Positions 51,263 to 60,338 are shown, counted from the first letter of the stretch. The stretch: 64,000 nt of DNA from JAXMAR01 sp046350295 (GCA_046350295.1 JAXMAR010000021.1:1-64000), one strand, 5' to 3'. The notes: a model not told the origin generated them from the sequence alone. Made by a program: numbers and translations.

Positions 51263-53587
51263 ATGAAACGCCTGCTCGCTCTCTGTCTATGCTCCTTGCT
51301 CCTGATTCCGCGTCTCTCCGCCCAGGACGCACGCTACGAAAAGGCCGTCGCCGCGCTCGACGCCTTCATCGCCCGCGAACTCAAGGACAAGCACATCCCG
51401 GCGCTCTCCATCGCCCTCGTCGATGATCAGACCGTCGTCTGGGCCAAGGGCTTCGGCTTCCAGGACCCGGACACGAAGCTGGCGGCGACTCCTAGGACCG
51501 TCTACCGCGTCGGCTCCGTCTCCAAGCCCACCGCGGCGCTCCTCCTCATGATGCTCGTCGAGATGGGGTTGATCGATCTCGACGTCCCGGTCCAGACCTA
51601 CGTCCCCGATTTCAAGCCGAAGAACACCTCCGGCAAGGCGATCACGCTGCGGCAGATCGTCAGCCATCGCAGCGGCCTGGTCCGCGAGTCCCCGGTCGGC
51701 AGTTACTTCGACGGCTCCGAACCCTCGCTCGAAGCGACCGCCCTCAGCCTCAACGGCCTCGAGCTGGTCTATCCGCCGGAAACGAAGACCAGCTACTCCA
51801 ACGTCGCCGTCGGCCTCGAAGGGCTCGTCATGCAGCGGACGCAGAAAGAAGAGTTCACCAAGCTCATCCGCCGCAAGCTCCTCAATCCGATCGGCATGAC
51901 CAGCAGCGGCTACGCCATCACGCCGGAACTCAAGAAGAACCTGGCGAAGGCGACGATGTGGACCTATCACGGCCGCGAGTTTCCCGCCCCGCCTTTCAAG
52001 ATGGCGATGCTCTCGGCCGGCAACCTTTATTCAACGGTCGAGGACGAGGCGAAGCTCCTTTCCTTCCTCTTCGCGGGCGGCAAGACCAAGGACGGCAAAC
52101 AACTGCTCCGGCCGGAAACGCTCGAGAAGATGTACCAGATCCAGTTCGCCAAGAAGGACGACACGGCCGGCTTCGGCATCGGCTGGTTCATCTCGGAACT
52201 CGACGGCAAGAAACGCATCGGCCACGGCGGCGCCGTCTACGGTTTCGCCACCGAGTTCGCCGCCCTGCCGGGGGAGAAGCTCGGCGTCATCGTCTGCGCC
52301 TCGCGCGACGTCGCCAACGGCCTGACGCGCCGCCTCGCCGATCTCGCCCTGCGCCACATGCTCGCCGTCAAGGCCGGCAAGGACCTGCCGAAGATCGAGA
52401 AGACGGCGCCCCTCAATCGCGAGGAAATCGAGCGCCTCGCCGGCCGCTACGTCTTCGGCAAGAAAGGCATCGACCTCATCCCGTCGGGCGAGCACCTCTA
52501 TCTGCTGCCGACACTCGGCGGCGCCCGCGTCGAATTGCGCAAGGAGGGGAAGGGCTTCATCGTCGATGACGTGCAGTCCTTCGGGCTGCGCCTGACGCCG
52601 AAGGACGGCGATCTGGTGATCGACAAGGACCGCTACAAGCGCGTGGCGCCGGCCAAGCCGAAGCCGTGCCCCGAGAAATACCGCGAACTGCTGGGCGAAT
52701 ACGGCCCGGCGCACAACACACTCGTCCTCTTCGAACGCGACGGCAAGCTTTGCGCCCTCATCGAATGGGTCTTCGTCTATCCGCTCGAGGAGGCCGGCAA
52801 GGACGTCTACAGGTTCCCCGACTTCGGCCTGTACCACGGCGACAAGGTCGTCATCCATCGGGACGCCGCCGGCAAAGTCGCCAAGGTCACCGCGGGCAAC
52901 GTCGACTTCCAGCCGCACGCGAAGGAAACCGGCACGTTCCGCATCCGGCCGCTCCGCCCGGTCGCCGAACTGGAGAAGGAGGCGCGCAAGGCGACGCCGC
53001 CCATGGAGAAGAACCCGTTCTTCAAGAAAGCGGACCTGGTCGATTTGACGACGCTCGACAAGACGATCGAGCTCGATATCCGCTACGCTTGCGACAACAA
53101 CTTCCTCGGCGCCCCGCTCTACAAGTCGGCCCGCGCCTTCATGCAACGCCCCGCCGCGGCAGCGCTGGTCCGTGCCCATCAGAAGCTGAAGGAGAAGGGC
53201 TTCGGCCTCCTGATCCACGACGCCTACCGCCCCTGGTACGTCACCAAGATCTTCTGGGACGCCACCCCGGAGGTAATGAAAAACTTCGTCGCCGACCCGC
53301 TCGCCGGCTCACGCCACAACCGCGGCTGCGCCGTCGACGTCACGCTCTACGACCTGAAGACGGGAAAAGCGGTCGACATGGTCTCGGGCTACGACGAGTT
53401 CACCGATCGCGCCTATCCCGACTACATCGGCGGCACGTCGCTGGAACGCCGCCATCGCGCCATCCTGCGCGAGGCGATGGAGGCCGAAGGCTTCACCGTC
53501 TATGCCGCCGAATGGTGGCACTTCGACTACCGCGATTGGCGCCACTATCCGCTCGGCAACGTGGCGTTCGAAGAGCTGGAAAGATGA
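51263..53587 (+). CDS. Serine beta-lactamase/DD-peptidase domain fused to a VanX-type D-Ala-D-Ala dipeptidase
   Basis: 774 residues, signal peptide MKRLLALCLCSLLLIPRLSA. Residues ~25-370: class C beta-lactamase-like serine hydrolase with S85-V-S-K88, Y178-S-N180 and H321-G-G323. Residues ~380-570: a linker of beta strands resembling DUF3471. Residues ~590-774: D-Ala-D-Ala dipeptidase fold with the VanX motifs D-A-Y-R-P (Arg656), S-R-H-N-R-G-C-A-V-D (His685 and Asp692 bind zinc) and E750-W-W-H753. Both halves act on peptidoglycan peptides or D-amino-acid dipeptides, in the periplasm. Fusing them is unusual. Confidence 0.93.
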   Translation: MKRLLALCLCSLLLIPRLSAQDARYEKAVAALDAFIARELKDKHIPALSIALVDDQTVVWAKGFGFQDPDTKLAATPRTVYRVGSVSKPTAALLLMMLVEMGLIDLDVPVQTYVPDFKPKNTSGKAITLRQIVSHRSGLVRESPVGSYFDGSEPSLEATALSLNGLELVYPPETKTSYSNVAVGLEGLVMQRTQKEEFTKLIRRKLLNPIGMTSSGYAITPELKKNLAKATMWTYHGREFPAPPFKMAMLSAGNLYSTVEDEAKLLSFLFAGGKTKDGKQLLRPETLEKMYQIQFAKKDDTAGFGIGWFISELDGKKRIGHGGAVYGFATEFAALPGEKLGVIVCASRDVANGLTRRLADLALRHMLAVKAGKDLPKIEKTAPLNREEIERLAGRYVFGKKGIDLIPSGEHLYLLPTLGGARVELRKEGKGFIVDDVQSFGLRLTPKDGDLVIDKDRYKRVAPAKPKPCPEKYRELLGEYGPAHNTLVLFERDGKLCALIEWVFVYPLEEAGKDVYRFPDFGLYHGDKVVIHRDAAGKVAKVTAGNVDFQPHAKETGTFRIRPLRPVAELEKEARKATPPMEKNPFFKKADLVDLTTLDKTIELDIRYACDNNFLGAPLYKSARAFMQRPAAAALVRAHQKLKEKGFGLLIHDAYRPWYVTKIFWDATPEVMKNFVADPLAGSRHNRGCAVDVTLYDLKTGKAVDMVSGYDEFTDRAYPDYIGGTSLERRHRAILREAMEAEGFTVYAAEWWHFDYRDWRHYPLGNVAFEELER

Positions 53588-53592
53588 ATGCA

Positions 53593-53704
53593 GGTGAGTG
53601 GTGGCTGGTGAGTGGTGGCTGGTGGCTGGCAACCGCGTTTCTCGTCACCATCAGCCACCAATCATCAGCCACCAATCACCAGCCACCAGCCACCAGCCAC
53701 CAGC
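53593..53704. repeat. Heptamer tandem repeat with facing arms (copy 2)
   Basis: TGGTGGC/TGGTGAG units at 53593-53630 face CCAGCCA/CCAATCA units at 53646-53704, between the convergent dipeptidase fusion and fumarase genes. Same unit family as 1855-1940. A long imperfect hairpin is expected. Confidence 0.75.
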
Positions 53705-53737
53705 ATTCTGACTTCTGCATTCTCCATTCTGCATGTT

Positions 53738-55174
53738 CTATTTCTCCGTTTCCGTCATGCTGCGCGGGTTGAGCGCCGCGCTCAGCTCCGCTTCCTTGAC
53801 GATGGCGTCGGAATCCTTCTTCTTGAGCTGTCCCGCCTTGATCTTCTCCAGGCACAGTTGCCGCACCGTCTTGCCTGCCTTGAACGCTTCCTTGGCGATC
53901 GCGGCCGCCTGGTCGTAGCCGATGAGCGGGTTGAGGCTGGTCACCATCGCCATCGACCACTCGACCTGCTTTTCGCACGCCTCGCGGTTGGGCTGCATCT
54001 CCTCGGCGCAGAAGTCGATGAAGGCGCTCGTGCAGGAGGCGAGCAGCTCGGCGCTTTCGATGGTCGCCAGGCCCATCACCGGCATCATGATGTTGAGCTC
54101 GAACTGGCCGCCTGTCGCGCCGGAGAAGGCGACGGTCTGGTCGTTCCCCATGACGCGGGCGCACACCTGCATCATGCTCTCGCACAGAACCGGGTTGACC
54201 TTGCCCGGCATGATCGAGCTGCCGGGCTGGCGGTCGGGCAGGATCACCTCGAAGAAACCGCAGCGCGGGCCGGAGCCGAGCCAGCGGATGTTGTTCGCGA
54301 TCGAGAAGAGGCTGACGGCGATGGCGCGGAGCTCGCCGGAGCATTCGACGAGGCCGTCGCGCGTGGCATTCGCCTCGAAGTGGTTCTTCGCCTCGACAAA
54401 GGGGACGCCTGTCTCCTGGGCCAGCGCCTGCGCCACGCGCCGGCCGAACTCCGGATGCGTGTTGATGCCGGTGCCGACCGCGGTGCCGCCCGCCGGCAGC
54501 TCCAGCACGGCCTTGAGCCCGCGCTCGGCCCTTTCCAGGCTCAGCTCGATCTGCCGGGCGTAGCCGCTGAACTCCTGGCCCAGGCGGATCGGCGTGGCGT
54601 CGGCCAGATGGGTCCGGCCGATCTTGATGATGTCGTCCCAGTCGCGGGCCTTCTTGGCGAGAACGCCGTGGAAGCGCTTCAGGACGGGCGCCAGCTCCTT
54701 GGCGATGGCCTGGCCGACGGCGACGTGGATGGCGGTGGGGAACATGTCGTTGGTCGACTGCCCCATGTTCACGTGGTCGTTGGGATGGATCGGCTTCTTG
54801 GCTTGAAATCGGTCGCCGCCCGTCTGCTCGATGGCGCGGTTGCTGATCACCTCGTTGACATTCATGTTCGAGCTGGTACCCGAGCCGGTCTGGAAGACGT
54901 CGAGCGGGAACTCGCCATCCCATTTGCCGGCGGCGACTTCGCGGGCGGCGGCGATGATCGGCTCGGCGATCTCCTTCTTCAGCTTGCCGACGTCCCGGTT
55001 GGCGACGGCGGCCGCGACCTTGACGAGGCCGAGCGCCCGGATGAGCCGCTTCGGCAGCGCCTGGCCGGAGATCGGGAAGTTCTCGACGGCCCGCTGCGTC
55101 TGGGCGCCGTAGTAAGCCTTGGCGGGGACCTTGACCTCGCCCATGGAGTCTTTTTCGATGCGATGCTCGGACAT
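53738..55174 (-). CDS. fumC: Fumarate hydratase, class II
   Basis: Reversible hydration of fumarate to malate in the citric acid cycle; cytoplasmic homotetramer. 478 residues, start ATG at 55174. Signatures: TGSGTSSNMNVNEVISNRA, NDHVNMGQSTNDMFPTA, GRTHLADATPI, and the superfamily loop GSSIMPGKVNPV (GSxxMPxKxNP). Monocistronic. Confidence 0.97.
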   Translation of the reverse strand: MSEHRIEKDSMGEVKVPAKAYYGAQTQRAVENFPISGQALPKRLIRALGLVKVAAAVANRDVGKLKKEIAEPIIAAAREVAAGKWDGEFPLDVFQTGSGTSSNMNVNEVISNRAIEQTGGDRFQAKKPIHPNDHVNMGQSTNDMFPTAIHVAVGQAIAKELAPVLKRFHGVLAKKARDWDDIIKIGRTHLADATPIRLGQEFSGYARQIELSLERAERGLKAVLELPAGGTAVGTGINTHPEFGRRVAQALAQETGVPFVEAKNHFEANATRDGLVECSGELRAIAVSLFSIANNIRWLGSGPRCGFFEVILPDRQPGSSIMPGKVNPVLCESMMQVCARVMGNDQTVAFSGATGGQFELNIMMPVMGLATIESAELLASCTSAFIDFCAEEMQPNREACEKQVEWSMAMVTSLNPLIGYDQAAAIAKEAFKAGKTVRQLCLEKIKAGQLKKKDSDAIVKEAELSAALNPRSMTETEK

Positions 55175-55240
55175 GGAAGCTGCTCCGGTGGTTGCTTGTT
55201 TGGGTTGTCTTATCGGAGCCAAGACGTGGTTCAACCCGCC

Positions 55241-55375
55241 CTACCGGGAACGCGACGTTGAAATGCGATCCTCAACAACTCTCGCCAATTCGCCTTCATG
55301 GATTTCCGAAGCGTCATCGAATCTGAGTTCCAAGTGTCTTACCGCTTCGATGTCACCGATGCTCTGGAGGCTCAT
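55241..55375 (-). CDS. Possible 44-residue peptide
   Basis: Open frame MSLQSIGDIEAVRHLELRFD to VEDRISTSRSR with ATG at 55375 and TAG at 55241. The composition is protein-like and acidic. It lies 12 bp downstream of the small gene at 55388 on the same strand. There is no good ribosome binding site, and it could be a fragment of a longer lost gene. Confidence 0.3.
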   Translation of the reverse strand: MSLQSIGDIEAVRHLELRFDDASEIHEGELARVVEDRISTSRSR

Positions 55376-55387
55376 GTCGTCTCAATG

Positions 55388-55606
55388 CTATCGAGAAACG
55401 GGGGACACGCCGCTGCCCGTATGCCGTGCCTTCAAATCGCCATTCACGCCGGTTGCCTTCGGCCGCCGCGGCGGCAGCGATACGATGTGCCGTCCGCTCG
55501 CCTGCTCTTGCGCTTTAAGGTCGCGATGAATCGCCTCGAGGTCGCAACCGAAGCGCTCCGCATACGCCTCCCGCGTTTTCCGCACTTCAAGCAACACGTC
55601 GTCCAC
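55388..55606 (-). CDS. Small antitoxin-like protein paired with the PIN toxin
   Basis: 72 residues from GTG at 55606, two bases after the PIN gene stop, with AAGGAG placed upstream. Sequence VDDVLLEVRKTREAYAERFG, then CDLEAIHRDLKAQEQASGR and SLPPRRP. This is a design frequent in planctomycete and cyanobacterial genomes beside PIN genes (acidic helix, D-L-x-x-I-x-x-D-L-K, R-x-x-x-LPPRRP tail). Probably the antitoxin. Toxin-first gene order is less common than antitoxin-first. Confidence 0.68.
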   Translation of the reverse strand: MDDVLLEVRKTREAYAERFGCDLEAIHRDLKAQEQASGRHIVSLPPRRPKATGVNGDLKARHTGSGVSPVSR

Positions 55607-55608
55607 GG

Positions 55609-56088
55609 TCAGTCTCCTTCCGATAACAATTCTTCCGGTGTGCAAATCGCGGGCGGCTCATACCCGGTTGCCCGACAAATCGACTCGATCGGGTCCCGAA
55701 ATACCGCGTTCGCAATATGAGTGCAATTCCATGTGAGGAGGTAATCCATTCCGTGAAGCGCCGCCAAGGCGATGTGGAGAGCGTCTACCGCCGCCCGCTC
55801 AGGCAACGGCACTCTCGCCACCAACTCCTGGGCCGGCTTCGTCGCATCCTCCGTCTGCTCCAGCAAGGGCAGGTCCTGAATCGCTGCCAATCGCTGGGAG
55901 GCGGCGGTCGCATCACCGGCCTGGCATTCGGCGAGAACAACCTGCGAGATGAAAAGGTCGAACTGCGTCCGCCGCTTCTCCCACCATTCGCGCGTGATTT
56001 GCTGGTGGGCGGCTCGAACCAAATCGCGACTTGGCCAGGCCGTCAAGTAGCTCGGAATTGTGGTCTCGACATAGACGCGCGCCTTCAT
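55609..56088 (-). CDS. PIN-domain ribonuclease-like toxin
   Basis: 159 residues. N-terminal RVYVETTIPSYLTAW gives an acidic residue on the first strand (V-E-T, where other PIN proteins have D). FISQVVLAECQAGDA supplies the second acidic residue, and AAVDALHIALAALHGMDYLLTWNCTHIAN the third (D-A-L-H) and the T-W-N motif. The fold is VapC-like; the likely activity is Mg-dependent RNA cleavage. Forms an operon with the 72-residue protein at 55388. Confidence 0.85.
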   Translation of the reverse strand: MKARVYVETTIPSYLTAWPSRDLVRAAHQQITREWWEKRRTQFDLFISQVVLAECQAGDATAASQRLAAIQDLPLLEQTEDATKPAQELVARVPLPERAAVDALHIALAALHGMDYLLTWNCTHIANAVFRDPIESICRATGYEPPAICTPEELLSEGD

Positions 56089-56173
56089 GCAGCCATCGTA
56101 CCGGAGCGGGCTGGTGACTTCAACGAGACGACTGACTTGTACGCGAAGCCGCCAAAGCCCCTATCCTTAAAGC

Positions 56174-57277
56174 ATGCGCGGAAAAAAACCACCCGACGAA
56201 CTGCCCGCCTGTTACGCCATCGTCCACCCCGGGCTCGAGGAAGTCGCCGCTGAGGAGATCGAGCAGGAGCTTGGCGGCGAGATCAAGAAGAGCGGCCTGG
56301 GCGTCGTCGTCTTTCGCCTCGCGGAGATCGATCGCCGCATCCTGCAACTGCGGACGACGGAAGACGTTTTCCTCCTCGGCTGGGGGACCGACGAGCTGAG
56401 CTACCGCGCTCAGGACCTCGAAAGCATCCGCCGCTGGACCGAGAAGGTCAACTGGGCCAAGCTCCTGGCGCTGCACCACGCCATCCGCCCCAAACCCAAG
56501 GGCAAGCCGACCTACAACCTGATTGCCCAGATGAACGGGCAGCGTGGCTATCGCCGGGTCGACGCCCTCAAGTCGATGGCGCGCGGCCTGACCGACAAGT
56601 TCCCCGCGAGCTGGAAGCAGGCCGAGGAGAACGCGGCGATCGAGTTCTGGCTCACCATCGAGGCGGCGATGGCGGTGTGCGGCCTGCGGCTCTCGGATCG
56701 CACGATGCGGCATCGCACCTACAAGGTGGAGCATCTCCCAGCCTCGCTGCGCCCCACTCTTGCCGCCGCGATGGTACGCCTTGCCGAGCCCCGGCCCGGC
56801 ATGACGGTCCTCGATCCGATGTGCGGCGCCGGCACACTCTTGGCCGAGACGCTGGAATACGCCCGCGGCAAGAAACGGGGCGATCCGCTCGCCGGGAACA
56901 TCACGCTCTGGGGCGGCGACGTGGAGACGCCGCATGTCAAAGCCGCCGAGGACAACCTGCGCCGCCTCGGCGCCGTTCGCCTGGAGACCTGGGACGCGCG
57001 CCGGCTGCCGGTCGGCGACGCCTCCGTCGACCGCATCCTCTGCAATCCCCCCTTCGGCAAACAGCTGAGCACGCCGGAAGAAATCCGGCCGCTCTATCGC
57101 GACACGATACGCGAGATGGATCGCGTGCTAAGGCCGGGGGGGAGGGCGGTATTGCTCGTCTCCGATGTGCCGGCGTTACGCGCGGCGCTCGAGCCGGTGG
57201 CGTGGAAAAAGGTGCGGGCCGTCAACGTGCGGATTCTTGGTCAGCGCTCGACGATCGGCGTCTACCGGAAGGCGTAG
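56174..57277 (+). CDS. THUMP-domain RNA methyltransferase (TrmN/THUMPD3-like)
   Basis: 367 residues. Residues ~10-150 form a THUMP-type RNA-binding module (AIVHPGLEEVAAEEIEQELG, YNLIAQMNGQRGYRRVDALK). Residues ~190-365 are an SAM-dependent methyltransferase with DPMCGAGTLLAETL (motif I) and the catalytic N-P-P-F-G-K-Q (residues ~291-297). This matches tRNA guanine-N2 methyltransferases of the Trm14/TrmN/THUMPD3 group. RlmL is another possibility but is larger. Start ATG at 56174. Confidence 0.87.
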   Translation: MRGKKPPDELPACYAIVHPGLEEVAAEEIEQELGGEIKKSGLGVVVFRLAEIDRRILQLRTTEDVFLLGWGTDELSYRAQDLESIRRWTEKVNWAKLLALHHAIRPKPKGKPTYNLIAQMNGQRGYRRVDALKSMARGLTDKFPASWKQAEENAAIEFWLTIEAAMAVCGLRLSDRTMRHRTYKVEHLPASLRPTLAAAMVRLAEPRPGMTVLDPMCGAGTLLAETLEYARGKKRGDPLAGNITLWGGDVETPHVKAAEDNLRRLGAVRLETWDARRLPVGDASVDRILCNPPFGKQLSTPEEIRPLYRDTIREMDRVLRPGGRAVLLVSDVPALRAALEPVAWKKVRAVNVRILGQRSTIGVYRKA

Positions 57278-57284
57278 CCGGCGC

Positions 57285-57812
57285 TCATCCTCCCACCGTT
57301 CCCGGCGGCGGCATGCTATGGCCGCCGGCGTGGTTCTTGTCGGCCATGCGAATCGTGGTCACCGTGCCGTTGTTCTCCAGGATGGCGACGTGGACCTCTT
57401 CCGGGCCGGCGCAGCCCGCGGCCCGGAGCGACGAGAGCAGCTCGTGCATGGTCATGCGCACGCCCGCCATCGCCTTGCGGTCGATGTGCCCGTTGTGAAT
57501 GAGCAGCACGGGCCTGCCTTCAATGAGACGTTCGAGCCATTTGCTGCGGTAGGTGGCGACCGCGACGAGCCCGTTCAAGACGACCAGGGTCGTGGCGAGG
57601 ATGAGCCCACCGGTGATCGAGTTGTCGCCGCCGTTCATCGAGTTCTGCACGGCATTGCTCAAGATCAGGAGCAAGACGAGGTCGAACGGAGCGAGTTGCC
57701 CGATCTGCCTCTTTCCCGTGATCCGCAGCAAGATGATGAGGAAGGCGTAGACGACGACGGCGCGGATGGGGAACTGCCACCACTCGATATCGGTTTGCCA
57801 AAGCTTGTCCAT
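57285..57812 (-). CDS. DUF421/YetF-family membrane protein
   Basis: 175 residues with three N-terminal helices (AVVVYAFLIILLRITGKRQIG, LVLLLILSNAVQNSM, GGLILATTLVVLNGLVAVATY). The cytoplasmic YetF domain follows (GRPVLLIHNGHIDRKAMAGVRMTMHELLSSLR). The RITGKRQIGQLAPFDLVLLLILSNAVQ region, read in pieces, is the family signature. Function unclear. The short C-terminal tail GHSMPPPGTVGG is disordered. Convergent with the THUMP gene by 8 bp. Confidence 0.9.
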   Translation of the reverse strand: MDKLWQTDIEWWQFPIRAVVVYAFLIILLRITGKRQIGQLAPFDLVLLLILSNAVQNSMNGGDNSITGGLILATTLVVLNGLVAVATYRSKWLERLIEGRPVLLIHNGHIDRKAMAGVRMTMHELLSSLRAAGCAGPEEVHVAILENNGTVTTIRMADKNHAGGHSMPPPGTVGG

Positions 57813-57907
57813 CGTCGGGGCCTCCGGATTGACGTGGTGTCATCTATGCGTATAGTATGAGTGTCATGACTTATTCTATATGGATAGCGAAATGGAGATA
57901 AGACCCG

Positions 57908-59137
57908 ATGGCGAAGCTCGTGGCGAATCCGTATAAGCCGGGCGCAGGTCATTCGCCCCCTCATCTCGCCGGCCGCAAGAAAGAAGCCGCCGAGTTTCGC
58001 AAGTTCCTGGCCCAGGAGACGGTGAGTCAAAACGTCGTGCTGACCGGGCTCCGCGGCGTCGGCAAGACAGTTCTCATGGACGACGTCTACAAGCCCCTCG
58101 CCATCCAGGAAGGATGGATTTGGGTGGGATCGGATTTTTCCGAGTCCGCGTTTGTGGACGAGAAAGCGCTTTGCCACAGGCTTCTCACCGATCTTTCGCT
58201 TTTCACGGCCACCCTAAGCATATCGAGGTCCGAGCGCTCGATGACGCTGCACCGGCCACGGCGCGACGTGGTGGAAAGACTGGATTATGATTATCTGGTT
58301 TCCTTTCTCGAACGGCAGCCCGGCCTGATGGTGGACAAGCTCAAAGCGACGCTTGAGTTCGTGTGGAAGGCCGTGCCGGCGACGGGCAAGCGGGGAATCA
58401 TCTTTGCGTACGATGAAGCGCAGGTCGTGCAGGACCGCAGGGACAAAGATCAGTACCCTTTAGCGTTGCTTCTGGAAGCTTTCCAGTCCCTTCAGAGAAA
58501 AGGCATGCGTTACATGCTCCTTCTCGCGGGCCTACCCACGTTGTTTCCCAAATTGGTTGAATCACGCACCTACGCCGAGCGAATGTTCACGGTGCAGGAG
58601 ATCGGCCGACTCGACCCAGCCGCGGCGGACGAGGCGATCACCAAGCCGCTCGAGAAGAACAATTGGAGCTTCTCCGCCGAGGCCATCCGTGCGATTGCGG
58701 AATCGTCCGGGCGTTATCCGTATTTCATTCAATTCATCTGCCGCGAATCGTTCGACCATTTTCGGCTGCATTTTGAAGAAGGCCGCCACGGGCCGCCGCC
58801 TTCGATCCCGATGGCGACGCTCATTCTGAAACTCGACGCCGATTTCTTTGCCGGCCGCTGGGGCAAGGCGACCGACAGACAGCGCGAATTGCTTTATTGC
58901 GTCGCCCGATTGCCTCACGCGGCCGAAGAGTTTACCGTGAGCGAGATCGTGGCGATTTCGAGGAAAATCGGCGGGTTGAAGCCATTCAAGGCCGCCGACG
59001 TGAGCCAGATCTTGCCAAAATTGATTGATGCCGGCTTGATCTACAAGAACCGTTACGGCAAGTACTCCTTGGCTGTTCCCCTGTTCGACGGATACATCAC
59101 AAGGCAGTTTGTGGCGGCAAAGGCGGCGCCCCACTGA
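57908..59137 (+). CDS. AAA ATPase (ORC/archaeal ATPase-like)
   Basis: 409 residues. Walker A G-L-R-G-V-G-K-T (residues 47-54), Walker B in RGIIFAYDEAQ, sensor-like LLLAGLPTLFP, and a C-terminal winged helix (TVSEIVAISRKIGGL, ILPKLIDAGLIYKNRYGKYS). The N-terminal NPYKPGAGHSPPHLAGRKKE is typical of ORC/Cdc6-like ATP-binding proteins found with mobile and defence loci. GGAGAT precedes the start. Upstream DNA is AT-rich, with a GTCATGAC palindrome at 57863-57870, suggesting regulation and perhaps acquisition. No partner gene seen. Confidence 0.8.
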   Translation: MAKLVANPYKPGAGHSPPHLAGRKKEAAEFRKFLAQETVSQNVVLTGLRGVGKTVLMDDVYKPLAIQEGWIWVGSDFSESAFVDEKALCHRLLTDLSLFTATLSISRSERSMTLHRPRRDVVERLDYDYLVSFLERQPGLMVDKLKATLEFVWKAVPATGKRGIIFAYDEAQVVQDRRDKDQYPLALLLEAFQSLQRKGMRYMLLLAGLPTLFPKLVESRTYAERMFTVQEIGRLDPAAADEAITKPLEKNNWSFSAEAIRAIAESSGRYPYFIQFICRESFDHFRLHFEEGRHGPPPSIPMATLILKLDADFFAGRWGKATDRQRELLYCVARLPHAAEEFTVSEIVAISRKIGGLKPFKAADVSQILPKLIDAGLIYKNRYGKYSLAVPLFDGYITRQFVAAKAAPH

Positions 59138-59180
59138 GGCGAAGCTACGCCGCAATCTACGCGCCCGACTGGGCATCGCC

Positions 59181-60338
59181 TCACTTCTTCTTGCCGAACT
59201 CGGCCTCCGCCACCTTCCGAAAAGCCGCCTGCGCCTGGCCGCCGTCCCCCGGGAAGCCGGCGTGCTGCACCATGTAGACGGTGACGAGGCCGCGCTTGCG
59301 GTCGATCCAGAGATTGGTCGCATAGGCGCCGCCGTGGCCGAAGCCGTCGCCGCCGACGGCCCAGCCGAGGCCATAGCTTTCCTTGACGGCGGCCGGCGTC
59401 TGCCGTTTCGTCATCTCCCGGACGCTCGCCTCGGATAGGAAGCGCTTGCCGTCGAACGTGCCGTCGTTCAGCACCATCTGACCAAAGCGGGCCATGTCGG
59501 CCGCAGTGGAGAACAGGCCGCCGGCGGGCATTGGCTGGCGCGTGCGGTCGCTCAGAGGATAGCGGAGCTGCGTGACCTTCAATTCTTCGAGCCCGCCTTT
59601 GCCGGGCCGATACGCCTTGGCGAGCCGCTTGAGCTGCGCTTCATTCGGCCAGAACGTCGTGTCCTTCATGCCGAGCGGATCGAACAGCCGCTTCTGCAGG
59701 AAGTCCTCGTACGGCATGCCGCTGACGACCTCGATGATGCGGCCCGCGGTGTTGATGCCGGCGTTCGAGTAGGCGTACCTGGCGCCGGGCTGCGACATCA
59801 GCGGCGTCAAGGCGTAGCTGCCCACGGCGACCTTCAGGGTCAACTGATCGAGCGTCGGCTCTTCCATGGCGGACCGGAACGGCAGGCCGCTCGTATGGCT
59901 CAGGATGTCGCGCACGGTGATCTTGCGCTCGGGCCGCTTGAGGAGCACATGCTCCTTGTCCTTCTCGACGGCGACCCAGACGTCGCGGAACTCCGGCACG
60001 AACTTCTCCACGGGATCGTCGAGCTTGAGCTTGCCTTCGTCGACCAGCGTCATCAGCGCCGCCGCGGTGATCGGCTTGGACTCCGAGGCGATCCAGAAGA
60101 GGAAGTCGATCAGCATCATCCGCCTGGCCGCGATGTCCGCGAAGCCGACCGCCTCGACATCGAGGACCTTGTCCTTGTCGGCGACCAGGGTGACGGCGCC
60201 GGCGAGGACGCCGCGCTTGACGTACGGCTCCAGGACCTCGGCGATGGGACCGGAAGCCCTTGGCTCGTCCCCGTGGACGGCGAGCGCAGGCAGGCAGAGG
60301 ACAACGAAAGCAAGCGACAGCGTTTTCATGGTGTTCAT
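59181..60338 (-). CDS. Serine hydrolase (class C beta-lactamase family)
   Basis: 385 residues, signal peptide MNTMKTLSLAFVVLCLPALA. S-E-S-K (S-x-x-K) in FWIASESKPITAAALM, Y-S-N in RYAYSNAGINTAGRI, and HGG in GFGHGGAYATN. The family includes esterases, DD-peptidases and beta-lactamases; the substrate cannot be told. The start at 60338 shares its first base with the stop of the permease gene (TGATG), so they are co-translated. MKTLS at 60329 is an alternative start. Confidence 0.88.
   Translation of the reverse strand: MNTMKTLSLAFVVLCLPALAVHGDEPRASGPIAEVLEPYVKRGVLAGAVTLVADKDKVLDVEAVGFADIAARRMMLIDFLFWIASESKPITAAALMTLVDEGKLKLDDPVEKFVPEFRDVWVAVEKDKEHVLLKRPERKITVRDILSHTSGLPFRSAMEEPTLDQLTLKVAVGSYALTPLMSQPGARYAYSNAGINTAGRIIEVVSGMPYEDFLQKRLFDPLGMKDTTFWPNEAQLKRLAKAYRPGKGGLEELKVTQLRYPLSDRTRQPMPAGGLFSTAADMARFGQMVLNDGTFDGKRFLSEASVREMTKRQTPAAVKESYGLGWAVGGDGFGHGGAYATNLWIDRKRGLVTVYMVQHAGFPGDGGQAQAAFRKVAEAEFGKKK

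Noticed and set aside
57851..57880. TATAG/CTATA and GTCATGAC symmetry upstream of the AAA ATPase as one operator
   Set aside because: The two symmetries have centres one base apart and the arms are imperfect, so a defined operator is not supported.
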